NCBI RefSeq assembly: GCF_026262505.1
Contig: NC_067206.1
Coordinates: 2,294,001-2,358,000 of the forward strand
DNA length: 64,000 nucleotides
From: Trichomonas vaginalis G3
Taxonomy: Eukaryota; Parabasalia; Trichomonadida; Trichomonadidae
Reading direction: 5' to 3'
Below, in pieces: positions 10,002 to 18,703 of the stretch. Made by a program: the position numbers and the translations under genes. The notes below the pieces were generated by a model. That model was not told the origin of the DNA, did no database searches, and was given only the letters and a program-made list of their open reading frames with translations. How positions within the stretch are numbered: position 1 is the first letter of the stretch; every line of letters begins with the position of its first letter.

Positions 10002-12026
10002 ATGCCTCCAAAAGCCAACGAAAGGGAGGCTGTGAAGGTTTCAGTTCGCCTTCGTCCGATGTCAGAGAAGGAAATCAATGCGGGTTTTAAGAAAATAGTC
10101 GAAATTGACAAGAAAACAGCAACAGTCAAAATACAAAATCCTCAAAATCAAACTATTACATTTACCTTCGACTATGGATTCCCTGAAGATTGTACACAAG
10201 AAGAAGTATACGAAGCCACTGCAGCACCAATAGTTTCCGGTGTCTTGGAAGGATTTAATGGAACAATATTTGCATACGGCCAAACAGGCACTGGAAAAAC
10301 ATACTCTATGGATGGAAAAACGCATGGTGAGCATCGAGGAATCATGCCACGTGCATTTGACCATATTTTTGAATATATTCAAGCAAATCAAGATTCTCAT
10401 GAATTTTTAGTTACTGTCACCTACGTGGAAATCTATAACAATGAGTTACGTGATCTATTGGCAGAGAATCATGAGCAGCCATTGAAGATCAGAGAAGATG
10501 CACAGAAAAATGTTTACATCAAAGGAGTTTGCACCCACAAAGTCAAGAGTGTAGATGAACTCCATGCGCTACTCGCATACGGCAAGAAAAATCGCGTAGT
10601 CCGAAAAACAAATATGAACTCTGAGAGCTCCAGATCACATTCTATCCTTTCTCTAGTTATCGAAACGCTTACAAAGATCGATGGCCAAGATCACGTCCGT
10701 TCAGCTCGTCTGAATATGGTCGATTTAGCCGGATCTGAACGTGCAGCGAAAACGGGAGCAGAAGGTGTAGGTTTTACAGAAGGTGTCAACATCAACTACG
10801 AGCTCATGATCTTAGGCAACTGCATTGCTGCGCTTACATCCAAAGGCAGTCACATTCCCTACAGAGATTCGAAACTTACTATGCTTCTGAAGGATTCTCT
10901 CGGCGGAAATGCCCGCACAATGATGATAGCCGCCCTCGGACCAGCAGACTACAACTTTTCCGAGACAATGTCAACGCTCAGATACGCGGAAAGAGCCAAG
11001 AAGATCGAGAACAAGCCGAAAGTGAACATGGACCCAAAGGATGCCCTTCTCCTTCAGCTCAAAGAGGAATTGGCCGCTCTCGAATCGCAGATTCAGCAGA
11101 AAGACCAGTTGTCCGCACAGATGGGAGCATCAGACGACGTCATTGCCATGATGGAAGCGAAACTGGAGGAGGAGAGAGCGGAGATCGCCAAGCAGTCGAA
11201 CATGGCTGAGAAAGAGAGGATAGAACTGACGAAAAAGATGGAGCAGAGACTGAAGGAGATTGAAGCAGAGAAAGCGAAGAGAGAGTCATTCCAAGCGAAG
11301 TTGGAAGAACTCACGAAAGCTCTGGAGACATCAAACAAGTCACAGCTGATGCAGAGAACAACACAGAACGAGAAGCAGATCGAAGAAGCGAGGAAGAAAC
11401 TCGCAATGAGAGAAGAGAAATCCAGAAAAATGCAGGAAGAAATGGAAGCGAGAAGAAGACAGCAGGAAGAGAAAGAGAGAGAAGTTTCAAGTCTGGCACA
11501 GAACGTAGAAAACGTCGTGTCACAGTTCCAAGACTTAGTCGACAGATACAAAAACTTGAAAGTGATGCTCCCTGAAGTCCAGAAAACAATTAACGGAGAC
11601 AGAGTTCAGTTGGCCGAGCACCAGGAGTCACTGGCCCAGCAGTTGGACTTGCTACAGCAGATAGTGGACAACTTCATCCCGCCAAGCGAAGTGGAGAGAG
11701 TCAAGAACCAGTTCACGTACGACAAGGACAGCGACAAGTGGAACGAGAAGAGCATCGACAAGAAGGAACTTGTATCGGCAGTTTTGCACACAGAGAGGCC
11801 AAAGTCAGCTTTGGGAGGAACCCGGCCACTGGCAAAAACTGGCGGTTTCAGGGCCACGACACCGCAGTCTATGGATGGAAATGACTTGATAGAGAACGAA
11901 ATGCCCCCTGCACCTGTTCCAAGTAGGCTCAGACAAGGGCCAAAGAAAATTCCGAGAAGATTAATCGGAAGATCTGTTGAAGTTGCTTTGAAACCAACTC
12001 AAACAGAGTTAACGATTACTATATGA
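10002..12026 (+). CDS. Kinesin-2 family motor protein (KIF3-like)
   Basis: 674 residues. N-terminal motor about 8-336: P-loop GQTGTGKT (93-100), switch I SSRSH (209-213), switch II DLAGSE (241-246), microtubule-binding HIPYRDSKLT (284-293). The neck after the motor contains KVNMDPKDALL (340-350), close to the kinesin-2 neck signature (VNEDPKDALL), which points to plus-end intraflagellar transport kinesin-2 rather than kinesin-1. A long charged coiled coil runs from about 347 to 560, followed by a basic tail. The helix after switch II reads INYELMILGNCI where most kinesins have INxSLxxLGNVI, so the relay helix is diverged. Predicted partner: another kinesin-2 chain. Confidence 0.9.
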   Translation: MPPKANEREAVKVSVRLRPMSEKEINAGFKKIVEIDKKTATVKIQNPQNQTITFTFDYGFPEDCTQEEVYEATAAPIVSGVLEGFNGTIFAYGQTGTGKTYSMDGKTHGEHRGIMPRAFDHIFEYIQANQDSHEFLVTVTYVEIYNNELRDLLAENHEQPLKIREDAQKNVYIKGVCTHKVKSVDELHALLAYGKKNRVVRKTNMNSESSRSHSILSLVIETLTKIDGQDHVRSARLNMVDLAGSERAAKTGAEGVGFTEGVNINYELMILGNCIAALTSKGSHIPYRDSKLTMLLKDSLGGNARTMMIAALGPADYNFSETMSTLRYAERAKKIENKPKVNMDPKDALLLQLKEELAALESQIQQKDQLSAQMGASDDVIAMMEAKLEEERAEIAKQSNMAEKERIELTKKMEQRLKEIEAEKAKRESFQAKLEELTKALETSNKSQLMQRTTQNEKQIEEARKKLAMREEKSRKMQEEMEARRRQQEEKEREVSSLAQNVENVVSQFQDLVDRYKNLKVMLPEVQKTINGDRVQLAEHQESLAQQLDLLQQIVDNFIPPSEVERVKNQFTYDKDSDKWNEKSIDKKELVSAVLHTERPKSALGGTRPLAKTGGFRATTPQSMDGNDLIENEMPPAPVPSRLRQGPKKIPRRLIGRSVEVALKPTQTELTITI

Positions 12027-12580
12027 TTATTATTTATTGTTTTATAAATGTTTGTATTATTTTATTTATAAATCTTATATATTTTGATAAAATATGGAAG
12101 CAGAAACATAAAATACTCGATTTTGTTAATATTCATTCTAATAATTCATTATAAAAAATGAAATTTTATAATTCTCGAATTTGATAAAATGGACCCATGT
12201 AACTAGACTACCTTTGCTAATAAGTACATTTAGCCGTAAAATGTTCATATATACGATGCGATAAAATTAAATTTGGAGATTAAATTCGGCGGATACATTG
12301 AATTCCCATTTCAGGAAGAGTGGTTATACAACAAAATTTCCAATTAGAAATAGTCATATGCTTAAATAACAATGCTACTTATTTTAATTTTGGAACAAAA
12401 TATTAGTGAAATTGCAGAATGTATAGCGAGAATATCACTGCCAAAATTTCCATTCCGAGGGATGCTATAACATTCATACGAAATATCCCACTAAATAAGG
12501 AGATTTTGCTTTTTTGTATGTTTTTGACAATAAACAAGAAAAAAACAACTTTTTCTTGACAAAAACAAATTTTTTTTTCA
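12027..12580. other. Intergenic, nothing recognised
   Basis: AT-rich spacer between the kinesin and CK2 genes, same strand. Ends in a poly-T run and TTCAATG at the CK2 start. No gene or repeat supported. Confidence 0.5.
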
Positions 12581-13609
12581 ATGACAAATCAACTTAAGAC
12601 ACCAGTCTACAATAAAATTTCCGTCTCTCGCGTCTATAACGATATTATCAAAGATGCTCACGAACTCGAATCTATTGTTGTAGACTTCCCAATTGAATTA
12701 ACAGATATAGAACGCTTTCAAGTAATTTCTCCTGTTGGTACAGGAAAATATTCTACAGTTTTCTTAGGCAGAATGGATGGCAAGAAGAAATGTGCTATTA
12801 AAACACTTAAAAATGTTCCCCATTTCAAAATTCAAAAGGAAATTTGTTTATTAACTAAAATCAAGGATATTCCAAATACAGTTCAATTATATGGCGTCGT
12901 TGTTGACCCATTAACAGATACTTTTTCAATAATTACAGACTACTTAAAATCTGAGTCTCCAAGAACTCTATTTCCAAAATTAACATTAGAAAATATACGA
13001 ATTTTAATGTGGCAACTTTTAACTTGCTTAAATGAAAGCCATAAGCGTGGCATAATGCATCGAGATGTCAAACCAGGCAATATCCTTTTTGGCCAGAATC
13101 GAAAGTCAATGAAGCTTATTGACTGGGGTCTGGGTGATTTTTACCTAGCTAAAGAAGCTTATTCCCCACGTGTTTCTACATTAAGATATAAAGCACCAGA
13201 GTTGCTCCTCAACTATCAATACTACGACTACGGAATTGATGTCTGGGGCGCTGGCTGCGTTCTTGCTGAAATGCTTGTTCGTTTTCCATTTTTCGAAGGA
13301 AGAGATATTGACGAAATGGTTGGCGACGTATCTTCAGTATGCGGAACAAACGCAATTACAGCATACGTCAACAAATACGGCCTCCAATTGACTCCTGAGA
13401 TGCAGAAGAATTTATCAAATACTCAGACACCTCAATTCAACAAACTAACACAGAACCCTTCATTCAACCAAGCAAAGAACGACCATGATGCACTCGATTT
13501 ACTCCAAAAGCTCCTCACTGTCGATCATGAAGAAAGAATCACAGCTGCAGAGGCTCTCGAACATAAGTTTTTCGATCCAATTCGCTCCAAGATGACAAAA
13601 AAGCAGTAA
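12581..13609 (+). CDS. Casein kinase II catalytic subunit alpha
   Basis: 342 residues. The kinase domain has a glycine loop GTGKYSTV (53-60), catalytic lysine in CAIK (K74), HRDVKPGN (160-167) and, instead of DFG, DWG (181-183). The DWG form is a hallmark of CK2 alpha. RYKAPELL (202-209) and GIDVWGAGCVLAEML also match CK2 alpha. The N-terminal VYNDI resembles the CK2 activation segment that holds the enzyme constitutively active. It phosphorylates acidic Ser/Thr sites as a tetramer with beta subunits; no beta gene is visible nearby. The CK2 basic stretch near the alpha-C helix is less basic here (KNVPHFKIQKE). Confidence 0.93.
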   Translation: MTNQLKTPVYNKISVSRVYNDIIKDAHELESIVVDFPIELTDIERFQVISPVGTGKYSTVFLGRMDGKKKCAIKTLKNVPHFKIQKEICLLTKIKDIPNTVQLYGVVVDPLTDTFSIITDYLKSESPRTLFPKLTLENIRILMWQLLTCLNESHKRGIMHRDVKPGNILFGQNRKSMKLIDWGLGDFYLAKEAYSPRVSTLRYKAPELLLNYQYYDYGIDVWGAGCVLAEMLVRFPFFEGRDIDEMVGDVSSVCGTNAITAYVNKYGLQLTPEMQKNLSNTQTPQFNKLTQNPSFNQAKNDHDALDLLQKLLTVDHEERITAAEALEHKFFDPIRSKMTKKQ

Positions 13610-14198
13610 TTTCATATCTTTATATCCTATTTGTATTTTCAATATTTTTTATATAAATATTTAACAGTTAAATATGATTATTATTTAAAAATTTGCTTCA
13701 ATAGCCAAGTATAAAAATATTATCATAGTCTATTTTTTTATGTTTTGAGATAATAAACTTAATCATAGATCTTTTGGTAACTTTGTAATAAAGCAGTAAT
13801 GTATGATCAAGTCTTAGATATGTATATTCTGTCTTAATCTGCAAGTCCTCAAGCTCTTTCTCTATTTGGATATTTTCTGTTATTCACATCAATTATAACC
13901 ATATATGCTCAATAACTGGAGAATATTCGAATTTTCCCTTTACAAGTATCATTTGTAATTGTATAATAGACAAAAAAAAGCTTCAATTTCAATAAATACG
14001 TATATAATTAAAAATGCTGCAATGCATTAGATTAATTATCTAAATATACACACTAAGATAGATATTTATTTAGTTTCCAACTTCAGTATTCTCTTCCATC
14101 ATTGAAATTTTAAAGAGTTGAGATTATTGCATATCGAAGTTAGTACAATATTAGCATAATTGAAATTGGAATCATGTGCAAGATAATACAAACAATAT
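13610..14198. other. Intergenic, nothing recognised
   Basis: AT-rich spacer between convergent genes. No gene, RNA or repeat supported. Confidence 0.5.
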
Positions 14199-14579
14199 TT
14201 AAGTTCGAACAATTCTCAAAGCCGAATCAAGGGTAGTTTGCCGCTGAAGTTTTTCAGCTACATCTGCTCTTCCTAGAACTCTGATACAAAGTATTTTGGG
14301 GATGCTTGATAAACCATAATAACCTGATTCTTCTTGAGATGGAGTAAATATGTATGATTTAAATGATTTTGGTTGTGTAAAGACACTAAATGAGCATCTA
14401 GGAGTTCTAAAAACTTTTGGATTTTCTAGATTGTATAAATCATAAAATTGATCTCCAATTGCAACTAATATTTCTTGAAGATGTCCATCTGTAAACCAAT
14501 CACCGGGAGGTTCAGCAATATCAACTTGAATGAACCTTTCTGGTGAAATTCTCACTTGCAAATGATGAGTCTTTCCCAT
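14199..14579 (-). CDS. Conserved-looking hypothetical protein, 126 aa
   Basis: I do not recognise the family. The protein is balanced in composition (not the Phe/Leu-rich or Lys/Asn-rich look of random AT-rich frames) and has no signal peptide or membrane segment. It sits head-to-head with calnexin, with a 109-base shared promoter region. The ATG is preceded by GTCAAAATG, an initiator-like arrangement seen at several starts in this window. A patch AEPPGDWFTDGHLQEILV (about residues 22-39) is the most distinctive segment. A small globular cytosolic protein is the safest description. Confidence 0.65.
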   Translation of the reverse strand: MGKTHHLQVRISPERFIQVDIAEPPGDWFTDGHLQEILVAIGDQFYDLYNLENPKVFRTPRCSFSVFTQPKSFKSYIFTPSQEESGYYGLSSIPKILCIRVLGRADVAEKLQRQTTLDSALRIVRT

Positions 14580-14688
14580 TTTGACTAATTTTTTTAAAAC
14601 ACCCAGAAAACATGTATGCTAATTCAATAATAACTTAAATGATCGATAAAAATAGAGCACTGTAAAATTATGTCAAAAAATTTTATCG

Positions 14689-16152
14689 ATGTTTGTTTTT
14701 CTTCTTTCTTTTTCTGTGTCAATATCACGAATATATGATGAAAATGGACGGCCAATTCTTCCGGCTACCATTCCACTATTCTACGATAACTTCACAGACC
14801 CATTTGTGATGAAAAGGTGGATCCAATCTCGAAATGCTTCTTTCAATGGCAAATGGGTAAATGAGTTATCTTACCCACTTCAAGGGAGACGTGGTGAGAA
14901 AGGATTGGTTATTACAGACAAAGAAAAATCATCACTTATTTCTCAAATTCTTCCAGCACCGATATTTACACTGAATGAAACAATTGTTATACAATATGAA
15001 GTTCGCGCTCAGTTAGTTTATAGCTGTTTTAAGTCATTACTGAGAATACATACGAAATCTTTTGATCCATTTCATCAAACTAACAAAACACATGGTACTA
15101 TCGAATTCGGTCCAGTTCACAACAATAAAAAGACTAAGGCAATCCTTAACTTTTATACAGAAGATAAAAATGGCAGTTTAATTGCTCATAAAATTGAAAA
15201 GGATATTAAAATCCCTTACGATGAAATTGCGCACCTTTACACACTAATCATTAGACCGAACAACACATTCGAGTACATGATTGACGGAATGTCATTTTTA
15301 AATGGTACATTTACAGATTCATTCAAAGAACCAGTAGTTCAACCAAAATACATAGACGATCCAACAGACAAAAAACCATCTGATTGGGTTGACGACGAGT
15401 TTATACCAGATCCCAACGCTGTGAAGCCAGATGATTGGAATGAGAGCGAACCTGAGTTTATTCTCAATCCAAGACTGCTTAAAAAGCCATACGGATGGGA
15501 AGAAGACGAACCTGAAATGATTCCTGATCCAAAAGACACAGTTCCAGACGAATGGAATGAATATCTTTACGGAACTTACAAGAGAAGGAAGATTAAGAAT
15601 CCGAAATGCAGAGTTGGATGTGGCCCTTACAAGCCACCAATGATTAAGAACAAAAAGTACAAAGGAAAGTGGACTCCGCCTTTAATTAAAAATCCAAAGT
15701 TTATCAAAGTCTGGACACCGAAACAAATTCCTAATCCTAAGTTTACTTATGAATATAACTATTCCTTGCCTGGAATTACTGGTTTTACATTTAATATTTG
15801 GTCGTATTTCCATGACGTTCTTGTTACAAATCTTTTTGTGGGATACAACGAAACAATTGTCAAGAGATGGAATTTGGAAGATTTCGCCCAAAGACAAAGA
15901 CTCCAAATCAAAAAGATGAAAATTTCTTACAATTGGATCGATATTGACAAAGATTTGGAGATTCCGCCAGAACCAGGTGTATTAAACAGAGTGGTTTGGG
16001 AAGCTAAGAGAGCTTACAAAGTCTGGTCTCGAATAGAAAACAAAGGACCAATTATTGCTATGGTTATTGCAGTTGTTTTCGTCTTTATTCCAATGTGTTG
16101 GGTTTTCTATGAAATTTTATTTGGTACTGTTGAGCATTACAAAGTAGAATAA
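14689..16152 (+). CDS. Calnexin-like ER lectin chaperone
   Basis: 487 residues. N-terminal signal peptide (MFVFLLSFSVSIS), luminal lectin domain, then the Pro-rich P-domain arm with four type-1 repeats (IxDPxxxKPxDW-like, for example IDDPTDKKPSDW) followed by type-2 repeats (GxWxxPxIxNPxF-like, for example GKWTPPLIKNPKF). After the lectin half resumes, a transmembrane helix spans about 454-478 with a short cytosolic tail. The membrane anchor makes it calnexin rather than calreticulin. Role: binds monoglucosylated or simple N-glycoproteins during folding in the ER. The cytosolic tail is only a few residues long and has no long acidic region. Confidence 0.93.
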   Translation: MFVFLLSFSVSISRIYDENGRPILPATIPLFYDNFTDPFVMKRWIQSRNASFNGKWVNELSYPLQGRRGEKGLVITDKEKSSLISQILPAPIFTLNETIVIQYEVRAQLVYSCFKSLLRIHTKSFDPFHQTNKTHGTIEFGPVHNNKKTKAILNFYTEDKNGSLIAHKIEKDIKIPYDEIAHLYTLIIRPNNTFEYMIDGMSFLNGTFTDSFKEPVVQPKYIDDPTDKKPSDWVDDEFIPDPNAVKPDDWNESEPEFILNPRLLKKPYGWEEDEPEMIPDPKDTVPDEWNEYLYGTYKRRKIKNPKCRVGCGPYKPPMIKNKKYKGKWTPPLIKNPKFIKVWTPKQIPNPKFTYEYNYSLPGITGFTFNIWSYFHDVLVTNLFVGYNETIVKRWNLEDFAQRQRLQIKKMKISYNWIDIDKDLEIPPEPGVLNRVVWEAKRAYKVWSRIENKGPIIAMVIAVVFVFIPMCWVFYEILFGTVEHYKVE

Positions 16153-16254
16153 AAATATTTTTTTTACAATATATTTTTTACAATATATAATCATTAACAT
16201 GTCAGCCAAAATGAATTAATATTGATTGGGCGCTAATTCAGCTTCTGAAGTTAC

Positions 16255-16286
16255 AAAATAAATAAATAAATAAATAAAATAAAAAA
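16255..16286. repeat. (AAAT)n microsatellite
   Basis: A run of AAATAAATAAAT units with an A-rich end, directly outside the left end of the inverted-repeat element. Confidence 0.8.
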
Positions 16287-16291
16287 AAAAC

Positions 16292-16700
16292 GGGGCATTA
16301 TCATTTTCGTCTGAAAAAAGTGACAAAATTATCATTTTCGTCTGACATCTGAATTATTGAACTACAACTCTATTTCTATTAATTTAAGCGCAATCCACCC
16401 ATACACAACTTTATTTAATAGCTCCTTGTGCATGTTATCATTCTTGTTCCAACTTCAAATTGTTTCATTTTTTATGAATTTCGAGTCAAATTTTTTTAGC
16501 GAAGTCAAAATCATAAACTCAAGCTATTCAATTTATTTTCACCAAAATTTTCTAATAGATGCATTGCAATTCAAGTAGGTATCATTGCATTGCAATCTCA
16601 TAAATTTATCTTTTTAGCATGACCCTGAAAATAAAAAATTATCATTTTCGTCAGACGAAAATGATAATATTGTCACTTTTCCAGACGAAAATAATAATCC
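16292..16700. mobile_element. MITE-like element with ~55-bp imperfect terminal inverted repeats
   Basis: The left end (16292-16346) reads inward as two copies of TTATCATTTTCGTCTGA separated by a GTGACA-containing spacer. The right end (16639-16700) is the reverse complement of the same arrangement with a few differences. At 16638-16668 the right inner copy forms a 31-base near-perfect palindrome (15-base arms around one A). AAAAAAACGG occurs just outside both ends (16284-16293 and 16704-16713), a possible target duplication offset by a few bases at the right. The interior (~290 bp) has no gene. Long inverted termini with a possible 10-bp duplication are reminiscent of MULE-type non-autonomous elements; the family assignment is inference. 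Confidence 0.65.
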
Positions 16701-16729
16701 TTCAAAAAAACGGACAAAAAGTGGCAAAA

Positions 16730-17458
16730 ATGTTCTCAGATTTTTTAGCAAAAGCAGAAATAATCGATGTTCGCAAGTTTGCATTTGACTTATGTGATGC
16801 AAATCTTTTTGAATATGCAAGAAATTGTTTAATGAGACTTTGCGAAAATGATAATGAGCTTACTATCGAAGATGTTAACGCAATCAGTAGAATTTGCAAA
16901 GGAAAAATGGACGAATACAGAAAAGCATGGAAGAGTATCTACTTAACAGAGCAAAAAGAGCGTGGTAAAGGTCGTGATGATCGTTCAACCCCACTTCTAG
17001 ATTACAGAAAATCAATTGAAAGCAATATTTCTAACTTCTCAAAGGAGATTATTGATATGATACAAAAATCGCTTATTAATCGAACAACAGATACTTCAAT
17101 CCGCGGATTATTGTACAGAATGATTGGCGATTACTGGAGATACTTAGCAGAAATCCAAAGAGGATACGAGCGTAGAGAATCCACCAGCAAAGCCAATGCC
17201 GCTTATCAAGAAGCAGAAGATTTGATTGTTGCCTGCTGCGGACCAGCTGCTGCTATCAGGCTTTCTCTCATGTTGAACATGGCTATATTTAGATTTGAAA
17301 TATATTCAGAACCTGATGAGGCACTTAAAATTGCACAGAAAGCTTACAACGAAGGTATTGCTTCTGTTGACTCCTTGCATGACGAACAATATATGGATTC
17401 AATTCTTTTATTGCAGATGCTTCATAGAACTATTGTCTCATGGCAACAGAATAAGTAA
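16730..17458 (+). CDS. 14-3-3 protein
   Basis: 242 residues from the ATG at 16730. The open frame extends upstream to an ATG at 16619, but those 37 codons lie mostly inside the inverted-repeat element and read as repeat sequence, so the inner start is chosen; typical 14-3-3 length agrees. The protein is all helical. GLLYRMIGDYWRYLAEI matches the conserved KGDYYRYLAE helix, AYQEAEDLI and LNMAIFRFEI match helices lining the phosphopeptide groove, and Arg/Tyr residues for phosphoserine binding are present around that region. It binds phosphorylated client proteins as a dimer. The C-terminal acidic tail is short. Confidence 0.93.
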   Translation: MFSDFLAKAEIIDVRKFAFDLCDANLFEYARNCLMRLCENDNELTIEDVNAISRICKGKMDEYRKAWKSIYLTEQKERGKGRDDRSTPLLDYRKSIESNISNFSKEIIDMIQKSLINRTTDTSIRGLLYRMIGDYWRYLAEIQRGYERRESTSKANAAYQEAEDLIVACCGPAAAIRLSLMLNMAIFRFEIYSEPDEALKIAQKAYNEGIASVDSLHDEQYMDSILLLQMLHRTIVSWQQNK

Positions 17459-17750
17459 AATGTTTGTTTTAATCTATTTATCTATCAAAGTTCTTATTTT
17501 CATCAACACAGATACTCTGTATCTATGTACATTAAAAAAATCTAGATTGTACATTTATAGAAATGGCTGATTCCAAAAGACCCAAAATGAATCAATGAGT
17601 TTCGAAGTTTATATACTGCACTCATTGTAGAATTACATCATTAATAGCTTATTTTTCATTACTGTGCATGTTAAATTTCAGATCTTAAAAAAAGCATCTT
17701 TTTTGATGCTGAAAATGGACAAAATTTCAAAAAAAAGGCACTTTTCTTGA

Positions 17751-18437
17751 ATGGATGATTTCACATTGAACAAATGCAACGAAGTTATGACTAAAATTCG
17801 ATCACATCCTATCTCTGAGATGTTTCTTGAACCAGTAGATCCGGAAAGAGATGGCGCACCAGACTATTTCAAACAAATTAAAAAACCAATGGACTTAGGG
17901 ACTGTACAAAACAAGCTAAATTCACGAACCTACAAAAATGTGCAGGAGTGGAAGGATGATGTGAATCTTATTTGTACAAATGCTATTCAATACAACGGAA
18001 AGAAAAGTTATATTGGAGCAGTTGCCACAGAAATATCAAAAATTTTTAAAGAGTTATCACGTTCTATAGCTGATGGCCCAATTATGACTTGGTATTCTAC
18101 ACTTTTAGAAATTAAACGCGATTATAAAAATCATGCTCTTACTTGGATATCACGTGAACAAGGAGAATCAGATTTATCATTTGCTAATCCAAAACTTCAG
18201 ACTAAAGATGTAGATACACAGCCAGAAGTTCATAGATTCTTGATGAAATCAATGCCAATTGAAGAACTAGATAAATTGAGAGATGCAATAATTAAAGAAA
18301 CGAGACCAAAAGTCAGAGAAGATATTAAAACAATTATCTCCAAACATTGCCCAGAAATGATCGAAACCGGACCAATAGATATGAACTTACTCCCTCCTGC
18401 AGCTCTTATACAACTCAAAGAGCTTTTATTAATGTAA
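17751..18437 (+). CDS. BET-type bromodomain protein
   Basis: 228 residues. The bromodomain covers about 8-110. It contains DYFKQIKKPMDLGTVQNKL and the acetyl-lysine-contacting Asn in IQYNG (Asn82). The C-terminal part (about 165-228) resembles the extra-terminal (ET/NET) domain: MPIEELDKLRDAI followed by IDMNLLPPAALIQLKELL matches the pattern of two short helices and a IDxxxLxPxTLxxLxxxV end. Thus a minimal BET protein with one bromodomain and one ET, a reader of acetylated histones that recruits transcription factors. Preceded by a CACTTTTC stretch just before the ATG. Confidence 0.88.
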   Translation: MDDFTLNKCNEVMTKIRSHPISEMFLEPVDPERDGAPDYFKQIKKPMDLGTVQNKLNSRTYKNVQEWKDDVNLICTNAIQYNGKKSYIGAVATEISKIFKELSRSIADGPIMTWYSTLLEIKRDYKNHALTWISREQGESDLSFANPKLQTKDVDTQPEVHRFLMKSMPIEELDKLRDAIIKETRPKVREDIKTIISKHCPEMIETGPIDMNLLPPAALIQLKELLLM

Positions 18438-18703
18438 TTTGACGTTATACTATTGTTTCTTTAAATTTTGTAATCTTAATTTTCCTTATTTTTTCTTACG
18501 CATATAGCTATAAACTACAGACAACAATAAATTACTATACTTCGATTTCCTATTGCTAAGTCGTTAATATCCATCTTATTTCGGCTGAATAACGAAGCCT
18601 TATATATAAAGATCCTTGAAAAAGGTATCTACAAGTTTAAATCCTAATACTTTATAATAAAATAAATAATATTTATACATTAAACAAAATTAAAAATAAA
18701 AAA

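Noticed and set aside
16619-16729. N-terminal extension of the 14-3-3 frame
   Set aside because: These codons lie mostly within the inverted-repeat element and lengthen the protein beyond the family's usual size.
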